Position numbers and translations under genes: made by a program
Shown here: positions 1 to 9,581 of the stretch, piece by piece
Layout of the letters: each line of letters begins with the position of its first letter
How positions within the stretch are numbered: position 1 is the stretch's first letter
The notes under the pieces: model-generated
Told to the model about the DNA's origin: nothing
Databases searched by the model: none
What the model saw: only the letters and a program-made list of their open reading frames with translations
From: Zygophlyctis sp. KS116
Lineage: Eukaryota > Chytridiomycota
Assembly: GCA_054661495.1 (NCBI GenBank)
Contig: BAAFSQ010000180.1
Span: forward strand, 1 to 20,354
Direction of reading: 5' to 3'
DNA: 20,354 nt

Positions 1-31
<31 letters not shown>

Positions 32-178
32 TTGAGAGCTCTTTCTTGATTCTATGGGTGGTGGTGCATGGCCGTTCACACTAGCGATCTGAGTTTGAAA
101 GTTTGAATTTATCCCATTCATACCATTTTGAAGTGAATTCAAGCCTTTCTGAAGATCGCTAGTGTGGATAGAAAAGTC
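1..178 (-). CDS. possible partial exon of an unknown gene running off the left edge
   Basis: Reading the minus strand from 178 to the window edge gives an uninterrupted frame of 59 codons, while the three plus-strand frames have stops. The product looks protein-like: a glutamine/asparagine-rich segment with roughly heptad-spaced leucines (SDLQKGLNSLQNGMNGINSN), then a proline/serine stretch (NGHAPPPIESRKSSQS) and an aromatic end (NPYYVWTW). I do not recognise a family. The frame is also open up to about 229, but from about 205 the plus strand is clearly hAT transposase. The likely reading is therefore a host exon cut by the hAT insertion. No start codon or splice site is established, and chance openness cannot be excluded. 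Confidence 0.3.
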
Positions 179-199
179 GATTGTGTGCGGCACGATCTT

Positions 200-1394
200 T
201 CCAATTTGTCCGGATTTTTGCAGTATTTAGTTCAGCTAAAGAAATCACAAAGCAGCACTTACTTGCTTTTACTCCCTTACTTGATGAAACAGATTTATCA
301 GCGCATAGTCAAAGTGCATTGATTATTGATACCCTTGAATTATATGAAAAAGATATATCTAATGTTGTTGCATTATAGGGGAGAATTGCTCAACAAACAA
401 ATCAGTTGCTAATATTTTGGGAGTTCCTTTGGTTGGTTGCTCCAGTCATCGATTTAATCTAGCTGTTAACTTTTTCCTGAAGGATTTTGAAAATGTTTTG
501 GATAAGGTATATATTTAATTGACCTCATTGGGAAAGGTATCACAAATTTCCAAAAAACTAAGAACCATCAAAAATAGTGGCTTTCTAAGACAAAAGACTC
601 CATTGCGTCCCGTATTAAGGAATGACACAAGGTGGAGCAGTACTTATATGATGCTGCAAAGGTTCATGGAATTATAAGAGTTCATCGACCCTATGAATAC
701 TGAACTTGCGGATATAATGCCTTCGGCCAAAGAAATGATTGAATTAAAGAAATTGGGTGAACATATGTCAAATTTTCAATCCATTACGATGCAGTTACAA
801 AAGGAAGTGATTAACTTGCACGAAGTCAGAGTGCTATTTGATGCAACCGTTAAGGAATATCCAGTAATGGCTCGTTATTTAGCTCCAGATTCCAGCATTA
901 TCCATTCGCCTCATTTTGAAAACGGGCTGGTCAAATTGCTACTTTATGGGGATAATTGTAGCCTTTTGCGTGAAGAGAAGCATGCTTTGCAGAAACTTAA
1001 AATGGATGAAGTTACAAGAATTTCACCTCAAAAAGAATTATCGTTTGCCGAAAGAGCAATGAAGGTACTTAAAGAGTCGCCCAAAAACTATAAATCCGTA
1101 TCTTTTATTTCTCCAACCTCAAATGCTGTGGAAAGATTGTTTAGTACTGCAAAATTCGTATTTTCTGATTTAAGAAGAAGCCTATTACCACGAAATCTAG
1201 AGATGCTTCTATTTTTAAAGTCAAATAGAGATTTGTGGGATTTAGAATTAGTTTCAAAGGTAGTTAATCAAAAAAAAATATAAGAAATGAATAATTCGAA
1301 AAGTTATTGTCCATAATTATTTTTATTGCACAATTATTTATTTTCGAATTTTTGATATGGCAATAAAATAACAATATTATTTTCGGAACCCCTG
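200..1394 (+). mobile_element. 5'-truncated, decayed hAT DNA transposon
   Basis: The interval holds a degenerate hAT transposase. At 1384-1394 it ends with CGGAACCCCTG, which reads CAGGGGTTCCG on the opposite strand, a typical hAT-like terminal sequence. The matching left terminus is absent: transposase similarity begins abruptly near 205, inside what would be the middle of the protein, so the 5' third including any BED zinc finger is missing. No target-site duplication can be paired. About 110 bp of AT-rich non-coding sequence lies between the transposase stop and the right terminus. Confidence 0.7.
205..1283 (+). pseudogene. hAT transposase pseudogene (N-terminus missing)
   Basis: Fragments line up with the transposase at 1550-3274 in the same order. 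They are FVRIFAVF and LLAFTPLLDET (205-300), GENCSTNK and PLVGCSSHRFNLAV (about 378-470), LRNDTRWSSTYMML (about 615-655), and the C-terminal dimerisation block SPTSNAVERLFSTAK with LLPRNLEMLLFLK (about 1110-1220). The reading frame shifts near 376. Downstream, two in-frame TAA stops interrupt it at 516-518 and 675-677. The acidic GDN motif of hAT proteins is GEN here. With these lesions and the missing N-terminal third the gene cannot make a normal transposase. The ERLF glutamate is still present, unlike in the neighbouring element. Confidence 0.85.
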
Positions 1395-1396
1395 AC

Positions 1397-1416
1397 CTGC
1401 AGAGCAGTGCTTGGAA
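1397..1416 (+). repeat. left target duplication and terminal inverted repeat of the complete hAT
   Basis: CTGCAGAG at 1397-1404 is the 8-bp target duplication. CAGTGCTTGGAA at 1405-1416 is the left terminal inverted repeat. Both are matched exactly at the right end (3407-3426). Confidence 0.93.
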
Positions 1417-3418
1417 TTAAATAATCTATTTTAAATATATTTTATATTTAAGTATTAAATATGTATTTTTTGGAGTTTACCAAGGTTGATAAATATATCA
1501 AGTATTTAAATAATATTTAATGTATAAGTAGGGTTAACGGTAAAAATTAATGAGAGTAGAAAGTACAAAAGTTGTTAAGAAACAGAAAGGTGAAGATATT
1601 GTCAAATATTTTTTCAAAAAAGACAATGACTCCAATTACTTTCAATGCCAATATGAGGGATGCAATACAAAAAGAAAGGCGAATCAAAGTTTCAGTAATC
1701 TCAAGGCTCATCTTAAGGAACACCATCCGAATTGGGAGAGGGATTATTCAGAGGATAAAAAGAAAGAGGGCCCTCTCAGTAAATATTTGAATCCGAAAGG
1801 TATTCTACATTTCATTTACCATCAGGTACAAATATATTCAAATGGATGGATTTGGTTATCAAATTAAATCTACCGTTCTCCTATGTTGAAGATAACACCT
1901 TTCGACAGTATTCAAATTTAACAAGAATCTGTGCAAAAACTCTGAAAGCCAGCATGCATGATGTTGCACAAAAGGTCGAAAAAATTATAAGCAATATGTT
2001 GCCCGAGAAGTTCGCCATGATTTTTGACGGATGGGATGGAGGAGATACGAAGTTTGTGGGTATCCATGCTTCATTCATGAAGCAGGATGTAAGAAAGCAA
2101 GTGTTACTTGCTTTCTCTCCAATGGATGATGAGACCTCACAAACTGCTGAAGAGCATGTAAAATTCATAAACTCTACATTGCTATTTTATGGAAAGTCTT
2201 TAGTAAATGTTGCCTGTTTCATTGGAGATAATTGCTCGACAAATAAAAAAATAGCAAGGCTGTGTGAAAGGCCTTTAGTTGGATGTTTTGCTCATATATT
2301 AAATCTGGCAGTTAAGAAGTATGTTTTCAATTCTGGAAGTGAATACGCATATTTAGTGCAAAGAGTTACAGATTTAATGGAAGTACTAAAAACTCAAAAA
2401 GGCGCTGCTGTTTTACGAAGCACAAATTGTAAAATCAAGGCTATAAGACTAAATGACACTCGATGGACGAGTGGTTTTCGCATGCTGGAAAGATGTGTAA
2501 AATTGTTGCCTTATTTAGATAAAATTCCGCGTGATAAACAACATATTATATGTAGGAGATAGGTAATTTAATAGCATATAATTGGAAAATAGGTTTCTCA
2601 ATGCTTGCGAAGCTAATGATATTAAAGAATTAACAACGGAGTTATCGGGTGTCCACTCAGTCATGCTCAAGCTTCAAGCTGAGAATCTAAAATTGAGTGC
2701 AGCTCGAAAATATTTTGATGTTTTGCTAGATTCATTTCCTCAGTTTAGACAATACTTGACAGCAGATTCTTCTACAATTCATAAACCGGACTTTACCACT
2801 GCAATAGTTAAAATTCAATCTAGAGAGGAAATGCATTTAAATGCCGAGGAAAAAAAAAGTGTGGAGTTACTTCTTAAGGGAGTTGCCGATAACAGACGTT
2901 GTTCATCTGCTAGCTCTTCCTCATCTGGGTCATTGAGTGAAAGATTAGCTGCAGCTGACAAGGAAATGGAAATTCATACTCATGTGTCTTCTTATATCAA
3001 TTTGGATTTCATCGTTCCAACGTCTAATTGTGTTCAACGACTATTTTCTCAGGCGAAACGTGTGTTTAGACCTAGCAGACAAAGCTTGCTTCCTTATAAC
3101 TTTGAAGCTATAATGTTTTTAAAGGCAAATAGGGGGCTATGGGATATTGATGTGGTCTGCGACGCATTGGTCGAAGCTGAAACTGCAAATGAAGCAAATG
3201 AATTGCAATCTGAGAATCATTTTGGTGGCTTTGAGCCCATAGGATACTCTTTTGATGATTCTGATGATGATTGAAAAAAATACTTTTGAAGATATTATTT
3301 AAAATATTAGTGCAAAAAAGTATTAAATATATATTTTTAAGAGTTGGAGGAGGAAAATAGATATTCTTAACTATTTAAATATTTAAATAAATACTAAATA
3401 GTATTTTTCCAAGCACTG
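1405..3418 (+). mobile_element. complete hAT DNA transposon (2014 bp)
   Basis: The element is bounded by perfect 12-bp terminal inverted repeats (CAGTGCTTGGAA at 1405-1416 and its complement at 3407-3418) and flanked by identical 8-bp direct repeats CTGCAGAG, the length hAT insertion produces. The inner ends are AT-rich and share a subterminal motif (AGTATTAAATAT near 1451 and 3321). It carries a single transposase gene, which has at least one unresolved frame break, so it is structurally complete but perhaps not autonomous. The right flank continues as a different hAT transposase, so this element landed inside another transposon. Confidence 0.93.
1550..3274 (+). pseudogene. hAT transposase with BED zinc finger, interrupted
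   Basis: The first ATG in the element gives an N-terminal BED-type zinc finger: C-X4-C (CQYEGC) followed by LKAHLKEHH. A 26-nt GT-AG intron at 1800-1825 joins this frame to the next, giving the usual hAT order KYLNPKGT-NIFKWMDLVI. The RNase H-like region follows, with FDGWDGG (about 2024), IGDNCSTNKK (about 2219), VGCFAHILNLAVKK and RLNDTRWTSGF (about 2446). The frame ends at TAG 2560-2562 and resumes in another frame from about 2582 (NRFLNACEANDIKEL). No GT-AG pair restores it, so a frameshift is likely. The C-terminal dimerisation region has QRLFS (Q codon 3035-3037) where hAT proteins normally have ERxFS. The protein is probably inactive. Confidence 0.8.
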
Positions 3419-3426
3419 CTGCAGAG
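3407..3426 (+). repeat. right terminal inverted repeat and target duplication of the complete hAT
   Basis: TTCCAAGCACTG at 3407-3418 is the exact complement of the left terminus. CTGCAGAG at 3419-3426 is the second copy of the 8-bp target duplication. Confidence 0.93.
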
Positions 3427-3531
3427 AGAGCATTTTCATCAGGCGTTGATTTAGTCACTCCCGACAGGTGTAGAATGAGTGGGAAAACCATCGAAATGAC
3501 TCAGTTTTTAAAATTCAATATAACTGATTGA
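3421..3531 (+). pseudogene. C-terminal fragment of a third, older hAT transposase
   Basis: Directly across the right end of the complete hAT the sequence reads AERAFSSGVDLVTPDRCRMS, then GKTIEMTQFLKFNITD and TGA. This is the C-terminal dimerisation block of a different hAT subfamily (AERAFSSG rather than ERLFS). Only the last 36 codons are visible. The remainder must lie to the left of the two younger elements or be lost. The target duplication CTGCAGAG is part of this coding sequence. Confidence 0.8.
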
Positions 3532-4039
3532 TTATGATTAACAGTGATTGAGTATGATTATGATTATGTACCTCCTTAATCATCCTAATCTTTTAGAGAT
3601 TGTGGGACTTGTTCAAAAATAATGGATCGAAAAAAGACAATTCGACACTAAACAGTGATCTATTTCTGTCTGTCATATCAGACTAGTGGAATCAAAAATC
3701 TTTTCTCTCAATAAGTGGAGCATTTATGGAATACTTTAAAATGTCTCAAAGACCTCTGCCATCGGATAATTAAATCTTAATCAAAGGATTCTGGAACATA
3801 CATTAAAAGTTGATTTTTAGATATTGAAAAAAAAATTGAAACAGATAAACGTTTTAGTTATTGATTAAACACCCTTTGGAAAGCAAATATTTGTTGTGCG
3901 CGACAACTAGTCATTAGTTATCTTTAGATGCTCTAGAATTGATAGAAATAAATGATCATTTGAAATATTGAGATTGTCGCTTTTGAAAGAGACATAACAT
4001 TCAAGAGATTTTCTAAAATTCCTAAACTTTTGTCGTAAA
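3532..4039. other. non-coding, AT-rich gap upstream of the first host gene
   Basis: I see no coding frame or RNA gene in this stretch. It begins with short GATTATGATT-type repeats (about 3530-3565). It also holds a small inverted repeat, GTTGT-GCGCG-ACAAC, at 3893-3907, and then the upstream region of the carrier gene starting at 4040. Confidence 0.5.
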
Positions 4040-4917
4040 ATGTTGACTGGATCAGCGAGTGCAGATGAGTCCATTGCTGGATTCATGGCTGGAGCATCAG
4101 CGACAATGATTCTTCATCCAATGGATTTAGTAAAAGTTCGACTGCAGTTATCAAAATCATCTTTAAATAGCATTTTTACCAATCTTAAAGGATCAGGAAT
4201 TAGAGCTTATTATAGAAGTGTGTCTCCTAATTTAGCAGGATCGACTCTTTCCTGGGGAATATATTTTGGATTATACTCAAAAGTAAAGGAATTATTAGGC
4301 ACTCCAGGCTCATCTTGGACGCATTTAACGGCGTCGATTATTTCAGGATCAATGACAATTCTATTAATTAATCCAATTTGGGTTATTAAAACTAGAATGT
4401 TGAATCAAAATGCAAATGATCCAAAGGCATACAAAAGTTTGATTGATGGTTTAAAGCAATTATGGGTAAAGGAAGGGATTTTTGGTTATTACAAGGGAAT
4501 AATTCCAGGACTCTTTGGGACTTTACATGGTGCAGTTCAATTTGTAATTTATGAAAGACTTAAATCTTATCGTCAATCATCACTTGATTCTAATCATTTA
4601 GAAACAATAGATGTATTATTGGCAAGTTCTACTTCAAAAGTTTTAGCAACTATAATTACTTATGTAATTTTACTAGTTTTAACAATTAGCCATATCAAGT
4701 AGTTAGATCACGTCTTCAAATTCAGACATCAGTCTCTGAATATAATGGAGTTCAAAGAGTTTTAAGTGAATGCATCAGGTAGATATATTTTCTAAAATAT
4801 AGAAAACCATCATTATTTTATAGAGGTCTTGGTGTTAACTGTATTCGGGTGCTACCAGGGACTATGATCACATTTGGAGTTTATGAAGCATTGGTTAAAG
4901 TGTTTAAAGAATTATAA
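4040..4917 (+). CDS. mitochondrial carrier, folate/FAD transporter type (SLC25A32/Flx1-like)
   Basis: Three exons, 4040-4663, 4690-4778 and 4803-4917, joined by introns of 26 and 24 nt, encode 275 residues. This is the normal length for a mitochondrial inner-membrane carrier. The three signature repeats are visible: HPMDLVKVR (about residue 26), NPIWVIKTR (about 112) and YPYQVVRSR (about 207, completed by splicing at 4663/4690). The tryptophan in the second repeat (NPIW) is characteristic of the folate/FAD carriers SLC25A32 and yeast Flx1. The end GLGVNCIRVLPGTMITFGVY is also typical. It probably moves folate or FAD into mitochondria; substrate assignment is by family only. The cystathionine gamma-synthase gene starts 84 bp downstream on the same strand. 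Confidence 0.88.
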
Positions 4918-5001
4918 TTAAAAGAATACTCTTGTAATCAATAAAACAGTAAAATCATTCAATCTTTGCGCATAAGCGGTAAAGCCTCGATTACTTGAGA
5001 A

Positions 5002-6578
5002 ATGACGGCGTTTACGATACAAGACTTGGGAGAACCATTGCCAAACGATGATCATGGTATTTTATTTTATAGATAATAATAGCGGTTTCGGTCTCTTTAC
5101 CAACTTGGAAATCAATTGTTGGGTATGAATTGGGAGACACGACGATCATTAGTAAACTGAAAATGGGTTATCCGAGATTTCTGTTTCACCCAAAAGTAAT
5201 TCAACTTTTTCAACTGGTCCGGAAGCCTCAGGGATACACTGATTGTCTCTTATTTCTTCATAAACAGTCTGCGATTGAATGTATGGATTTCATCAAAATA
5301 CACTCAGACAATGTTAAAAGTCAAGTTGTGCGGATGAATTCATTTGGATTTTATGGTGTTTTCTTTAATGAAGATCTAAAAAATATTGCTAAAGAGTTTT
5401 GGCAGCATACAGGGATGGGTATTTCTTCTAGATTTGCAGAAGCAATCGTATCAGGCAAGGATCTGAAAAGTCTTACACAAAACGGCATATCAGTTAAACA
5501 AGCTATAAAGGAGAGAATTTCTTCTTATTTGGATAGTAATCATGTGTATCTTTTTCCTTCAGGTATGAATTTTATTGGATAATTTGAAAGGAATGGGCGC
5601 AATCTATCAGGCGCTAAAATTAGTTTGGAAATTATGTCCAGATTTGAAGACGGCACAATTCGGTTTTCCTTATGTTGATAGTCTGAAACTGCAAGAGAAA
5701 TTTGGTTTTGGGTGTGAATTCTTTGGAGTCGGTGATAATAATGATTTGGAAAGGTTAAAAAGGCTTTTATTTGATGGAGATCGGATATCTGCAATATTAT
5801 GCGAGTTTCCTTCTAATCCACTTCTGTCTAGTGTTGATCTGGAGTGTTTAAGAGAATTGGCGGATCATTTTAACTTTATTATAATTATTGATGATACATT
5901 GGGAGGTTTCATAAATGTTGATCTGTTAAAGTTTGCTGATATAATTGTTTCAAGTTTAACAAAGTCATTTAGTGGAACTGGAAATGTTATGGCAGGAAGT
6001 CTGGTTCTTAATCCAAATTCTGGATATTTTCAAGATTTCTGCAATCATTTAGAGGAAACTTATGATGATTCGTTTTGGTGTGAAGATGCAGTGGTTCTCG
6101 AATCAAACTCTTTGGATTATCAGGAAAGAGTATTGTTTACGAATAGAGCTGCGGAGAAGATTGTAGATTCTTTGGTTAATCATTCAAAAGGTATTCTAGT
6201 TATAATTGAAACCAGTCAAAAAGATTTACTTTCCTAAATATACCGATCGGGAAGTATACACGAAATACGCAAGAAATAAGGATAGTACTGGATATGGAAG
6301 TCTTTTCTCACTGGTTTTTTACTCTGAAGATGATGCAGCCAATTTTTATGACAGAATGAGGATCCATAAAGGGCCTTCACTCGGAAATAATTTTTCAATT
6401 ATTTGTCCATATACGCTCCTGGCTCATTTCAACGAATTAGATCGTGTCTCTGAATTTGGTAATTAAAAGAGAATTCTTAAAAATAGGAGTTGAGAAAAAT
6501 CTTATAAGGTTCAGCATTGGATTGGAAGATCCTCAAAAAACGATCCAAAATTTGAAAATGGTTTTGGATGCTCTATGA
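5002..6578 (+). CDS. STR2: cystathionine gamma-synthase, fungal type
   Basis: A PLP enzyme of the Cys/Met metabolism family that joins cysteine to an activated homoserine in transsulfuration. Five exons (5002-5056, 5083-5562, 5591-6190, 6216-6458, 6487-6578) with introns of 26, 28, 25 and 28 nt encode 489 residues. The spliced N-terminus reads GEPLPNDDHAVSVSLPTW and then VGYELGD, the start typical of fungal cystathionine gamma-synthases. GYPRFLFHP and FPSGMGAIYQA follow, the latter created by splicing at 5562/5591. The PLP-binding lysine is in SSLTKSFSGTGN (about residue 303, codon 5962-5964), preceded by IIIDDTLGGF. The C-terminus (RFSIGLEDP) also fits. Every junction restores the frame. It converges with the next gene, 41 bp away. 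Confidence 0.9.
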
Positions 6579-6619
6579 TGGCGATGGCGCTTGTTTTTAT
6601 TTTCACAAGTATAAATTGA

Positions 6620-8795
6620 TTAACTCCCTTTGAAAAAATTTAACCTTTTAGCTCTTTCAGCCTCCTTTTCCTCATTCAGGATCATAACAGATCTGCTTTT
6701 CCTCAATTCTCCTGCCGAATCGGACAATCCTAAGCTTTCCATGCTACTTTCACATTCACTTTGTTCTTGCTCACTCGATATGTTCCTTTGAAAGTTTGGC
6801 TCTGATGATATCTTATGTACTCGCTTTTTGCGAAGTCTGCGAGGTATTTCTACATCTGAATCTTCAGGAGCATGGGTAGATATTTTAAGACCCATTACAT
6901 CCAAAATTCGGGAGTTTGATTTTCTTATTTTCTTTGGAGGAGTTTGTCCTAGGCTCTTTTGATCATCTTCATCTGAACAAAGTTGCTTATCCGGTTTCAG
7001 TCCCAGCCGATCAACTAGATCTAAGCCCAGAGTTTTTGTCTCTTCTATTACACGATCACGGCATGGCTTTGAAGCATCGTTTAAGTAATTAACAGTAGGA
7101 CCCAGGTATAAGTCCATATGAGATGCAATTGTATTCACTACTGATTTTGTGGCATCATCGATTCGATAATCTCTAACAAACTTTCCCACTTTATAGGCAG
7201 CTTCTCCAATATAATTTAAATATACATCATCATGGATATCCATCTCTTCAGGAAAGTCGTCTGCCGTCGAGACTAAGTTTTTTAATTCTTCCCCTTCATC
7301 TACCAATTCGCTACTACCACTTTCACTGCCTAGTTCTTCTTCTAAAACTTCATCATCACTAGAATCAAATTCTTCTTCCAAGCCATCATGAAACGGCCAA
7401 AAAACAATACTATCCATATTCGGTAGAATTACAAATTCTTCTAGAGCATGCTTAATTCGTGCTTCTATGACTTGATTGACAAGTTCAATTTTAACAAGCT
7501 TATCTGATATGATGGGCTCAAGATTCAGTTCAAGCTTCAACTCTGGATGCCGATAAAATCCAAACCAAATACGATTTGTTTCCCATAAAGGCTTAACCTT
7601 GAGAAGCATTCGTGCAGAAAAAGATGTAATAGACACTCTTACAACAATAGGAACATTTATCGGACGCAAATAATCTGTCCATGCTGTAACTGATATTGAT
7701 GCAGCTGTTGCAGCTTCTAATGAGATCCCTAGTTTCAACAAATAAAAACCAACCTCCGGTATAATCCAAATCCAACTCAATTTCCATATCTCCTTCATTT
7801 GAAATAGCCAATAAATGCGGATTAGAAATTATCGGTAAAGAATTCCCAACGTCCAAATCTTTGATGATAATATCTCCTAAAAAAGAAGTGGAGGTTCTAT
7901 GAACATGAGCCATTCGTTTGGTAATATTTTCCATAATCCATAATTTAATCCTGGGATTGGAATGAATACTAATGAATGCACGTCCAAGCAGTGCATTCAG
8001 CCAAACAGGGGAATCAGAATCTAAATCTTTCAAAGTTTCTTGCAACTTTTGCATCCCACTCTCATAAGCTCTAACAGGTTCCAAGTCTCTATAAAACTCC
8101 ATGACTTTATCTTGATTAAACCCATTTGGTAATTTTCTACACCGTGCCAATTTACAAAACCAATCTTCTTTTTCTGATGATGTTGGACAATACAGATATA
8201 TTTTTGAAGATGGAGATTTTAAAAGTATAGGATCATAATGATAATCAGAGTCACCTACAAGCTTAATCTTTGCATCGGGCATATTTATCGATAGCAATAT
8301 CTGCTCCTGATTAGTGGAAGAATAGAGTGTCAGGCTTTGGTGTTTAAGTGTTGCGTACACATTTCTCCAGTTTTTGGCAGGGTTTGGAGTATGTTTCTGG
8401 CTAGGAACAAGTCCATGAAACCTATCAACGATGTAATTCTTGACCTGAATTGCAGAATCCATCTGTGATAGTGGTCTAGTAGATTGTCCTAAATGATTGG
8501 GACAATCAAATGGCTCATTAAACAGATCCTTTTCTTTAATGATTGATTTTGAGATTCTTATCCATCCACTCTTTTCTAGCTGTCCAGAATTTACTTGTTG
8601 AGGTGAAAAACTGATCCGATAAGGAAACAAATGCCTCGGAAGCCATTTAATAACTTCAATTATAAATACAGATAGAATGATTAGAGTGAATATCATTCCC
8701 ATCAAGAATGAGAGCAATCCGATACCAAGATCAGTTCTCAACAACTGCCAGATCACTTGTCCGGTAATGATCCCTACTGATATAATGAATATCAT
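6620..8795 (-). CDS. NVJ2: PH-like and SMP domain membrane protein (Nvj2/TEX2 family)
   Basis: Two exons on the minus strand, 8795-7754 and 7728-6620, split by a 25-nt intron (7729-7753), encode 716 residues. Near the N-terminus is a hydrophobic membrane segment (about 25-49, GIGLLSFLMGMIFTLIILSV). Then come a PH-like domain (about 141-220, WRNVYATLKHQSLTLYSS to EKEDWFCKLAR) and an SMP domain (about 262-465, starting SPVWLNALLGRAF). An acidic, serine-rich tail with a basic end follows. This order matches Nvj2/TEX2, which sit in the ER at membrane contact sites and carry lipid through the SMP tube. I chose ATG 8795 because the longer frame would need a TTG. The intron begins GTTGGT, unlike the GTA starts elsewhere, but it joins the SMP domain cleanly (DLDYTG-GISLEAATAAS). 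Confidence 0.85.
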
Positions 8796-8971
8796 CGACA
8801 AACTTATTATAGGTCAAGCGCTTTATTAGGGGAAGTAGTAGCTTATTCACTATGTCTAATATACTATACTATATCTTTAATTTAGAACATTATCCAGATT
8901 CTTTCAAAAAGGCATAGCAATATAATTTATAAGTCTGAGACTGAAATTTTATCCATTAAATCAAGACATCA

Positions 8972-9520
8972 TTACTTTGCAAAAATCCTTAAATCCAACC
9001 TTTTCTTTAATTTTCCAAATAATACCTTTCCATCAAAGTCATCATCTCCATATTCAAGCATTTCATAGATCTGATCTGCCGGTAAACTTTCTTCAATATC
9101 TTCCAAAACCTTGAAAAGATCGGACGCGGATATAAATCCGTTATTATCTACATCCAGGGCATCAAAAGCTTCTTGAAGATACATTTCATTATCTTTGCCC
9201 CCTTGATTCTTAATGATTGTAACCATCTTTAAAAATTCATTTAATGAAACCTCACTCTTGTCAGATCCAGTAACTGATTGCATCATGGTTTTGAGTCCGG
9301 CTTCGGAAGTGGTCATTCCAATTGAGCTAACAGCTTCCTGCAATTCTTTTAAATCTATTGCTCCGGATTGATCTGTATCAAACATTGCAAACACCTCTGA
9401 GTAGTATGTTAGATCTTCGGTAGAGAGATTACAAGCGTCTTGGGATCCATTCACTGCAGATAAAGCTGATTCTATTTTTAGAGATCTAGTTGCTGATATA
9501 GTACCATCACTTCTATTCAT
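8972..9520 (-). CDS. calmodulin/centrin-like EF-hand protein
   Basis: An intronless 182-residue protein with a serine-rich N-terminal extension of about 35 residues followed by four EF-hand units. Loop 1 (DTDQSGAIDLKE, residues 48-59) and loop 3 (DVDNNGFISASD, 123-134) look able to bind calcium. Loop 2 (TGSDKSEVSLNE, 84-95) lacks the position-1 acid, and loop 4 (DDDFDGKVLFGK, 159-170) ends in lysine instead of glutamate. The overall plan is calmodulin- or centrin-like, but the sequence is divergent enough that I cannot name the orthologue. The start lies 61 bp from the divergent CH-domain gene, so the two probably share a promoter. A flagellar role would be inference from that neighbour only. 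Confidence 0.85.
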   Translation of the reverse strand: MNRSDGTISATRSLKIESALSAVNGSQDACNLSTEDLTYYSEVFAMFDTDQSGAIDLKELQEAVSSIGMTTSEAGLKTMMQSVTGSDKSEVSLNEFLKMVTIIKNQGGKDNEMYLQEAFDALDVDNNGFISASDLFKVLEDIEESLPADQIYEMLEYGDDDFDGKVLFGKLKKRLDLRIFAK

Positions 9521-9581
9521 TGGAAAGAAACCGGAAATTTACAACGGATCAATTGTCCGAAACTAGAATCTTATTGTCGAA
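9521..9581. promoter_or_regulatory. 61-bp shared divergent promoter space
   Basis: This is the whole gap between the start codons of the EF-hand gene (minus) and the CH-domain gene (plus), so it must contain the 5' leaders of both. It includes an inverted CGG-N9-CCG at 9545-9559, the spacing style used by fungal Zn2Cys6 activators. That match may be chance. Confidence 0.45.

Noticed and set aside
1881-2168. Minus-strand 95-codon ORF inside the complete hAT
   Set aside because: It is antisense to the conserved transposase core.
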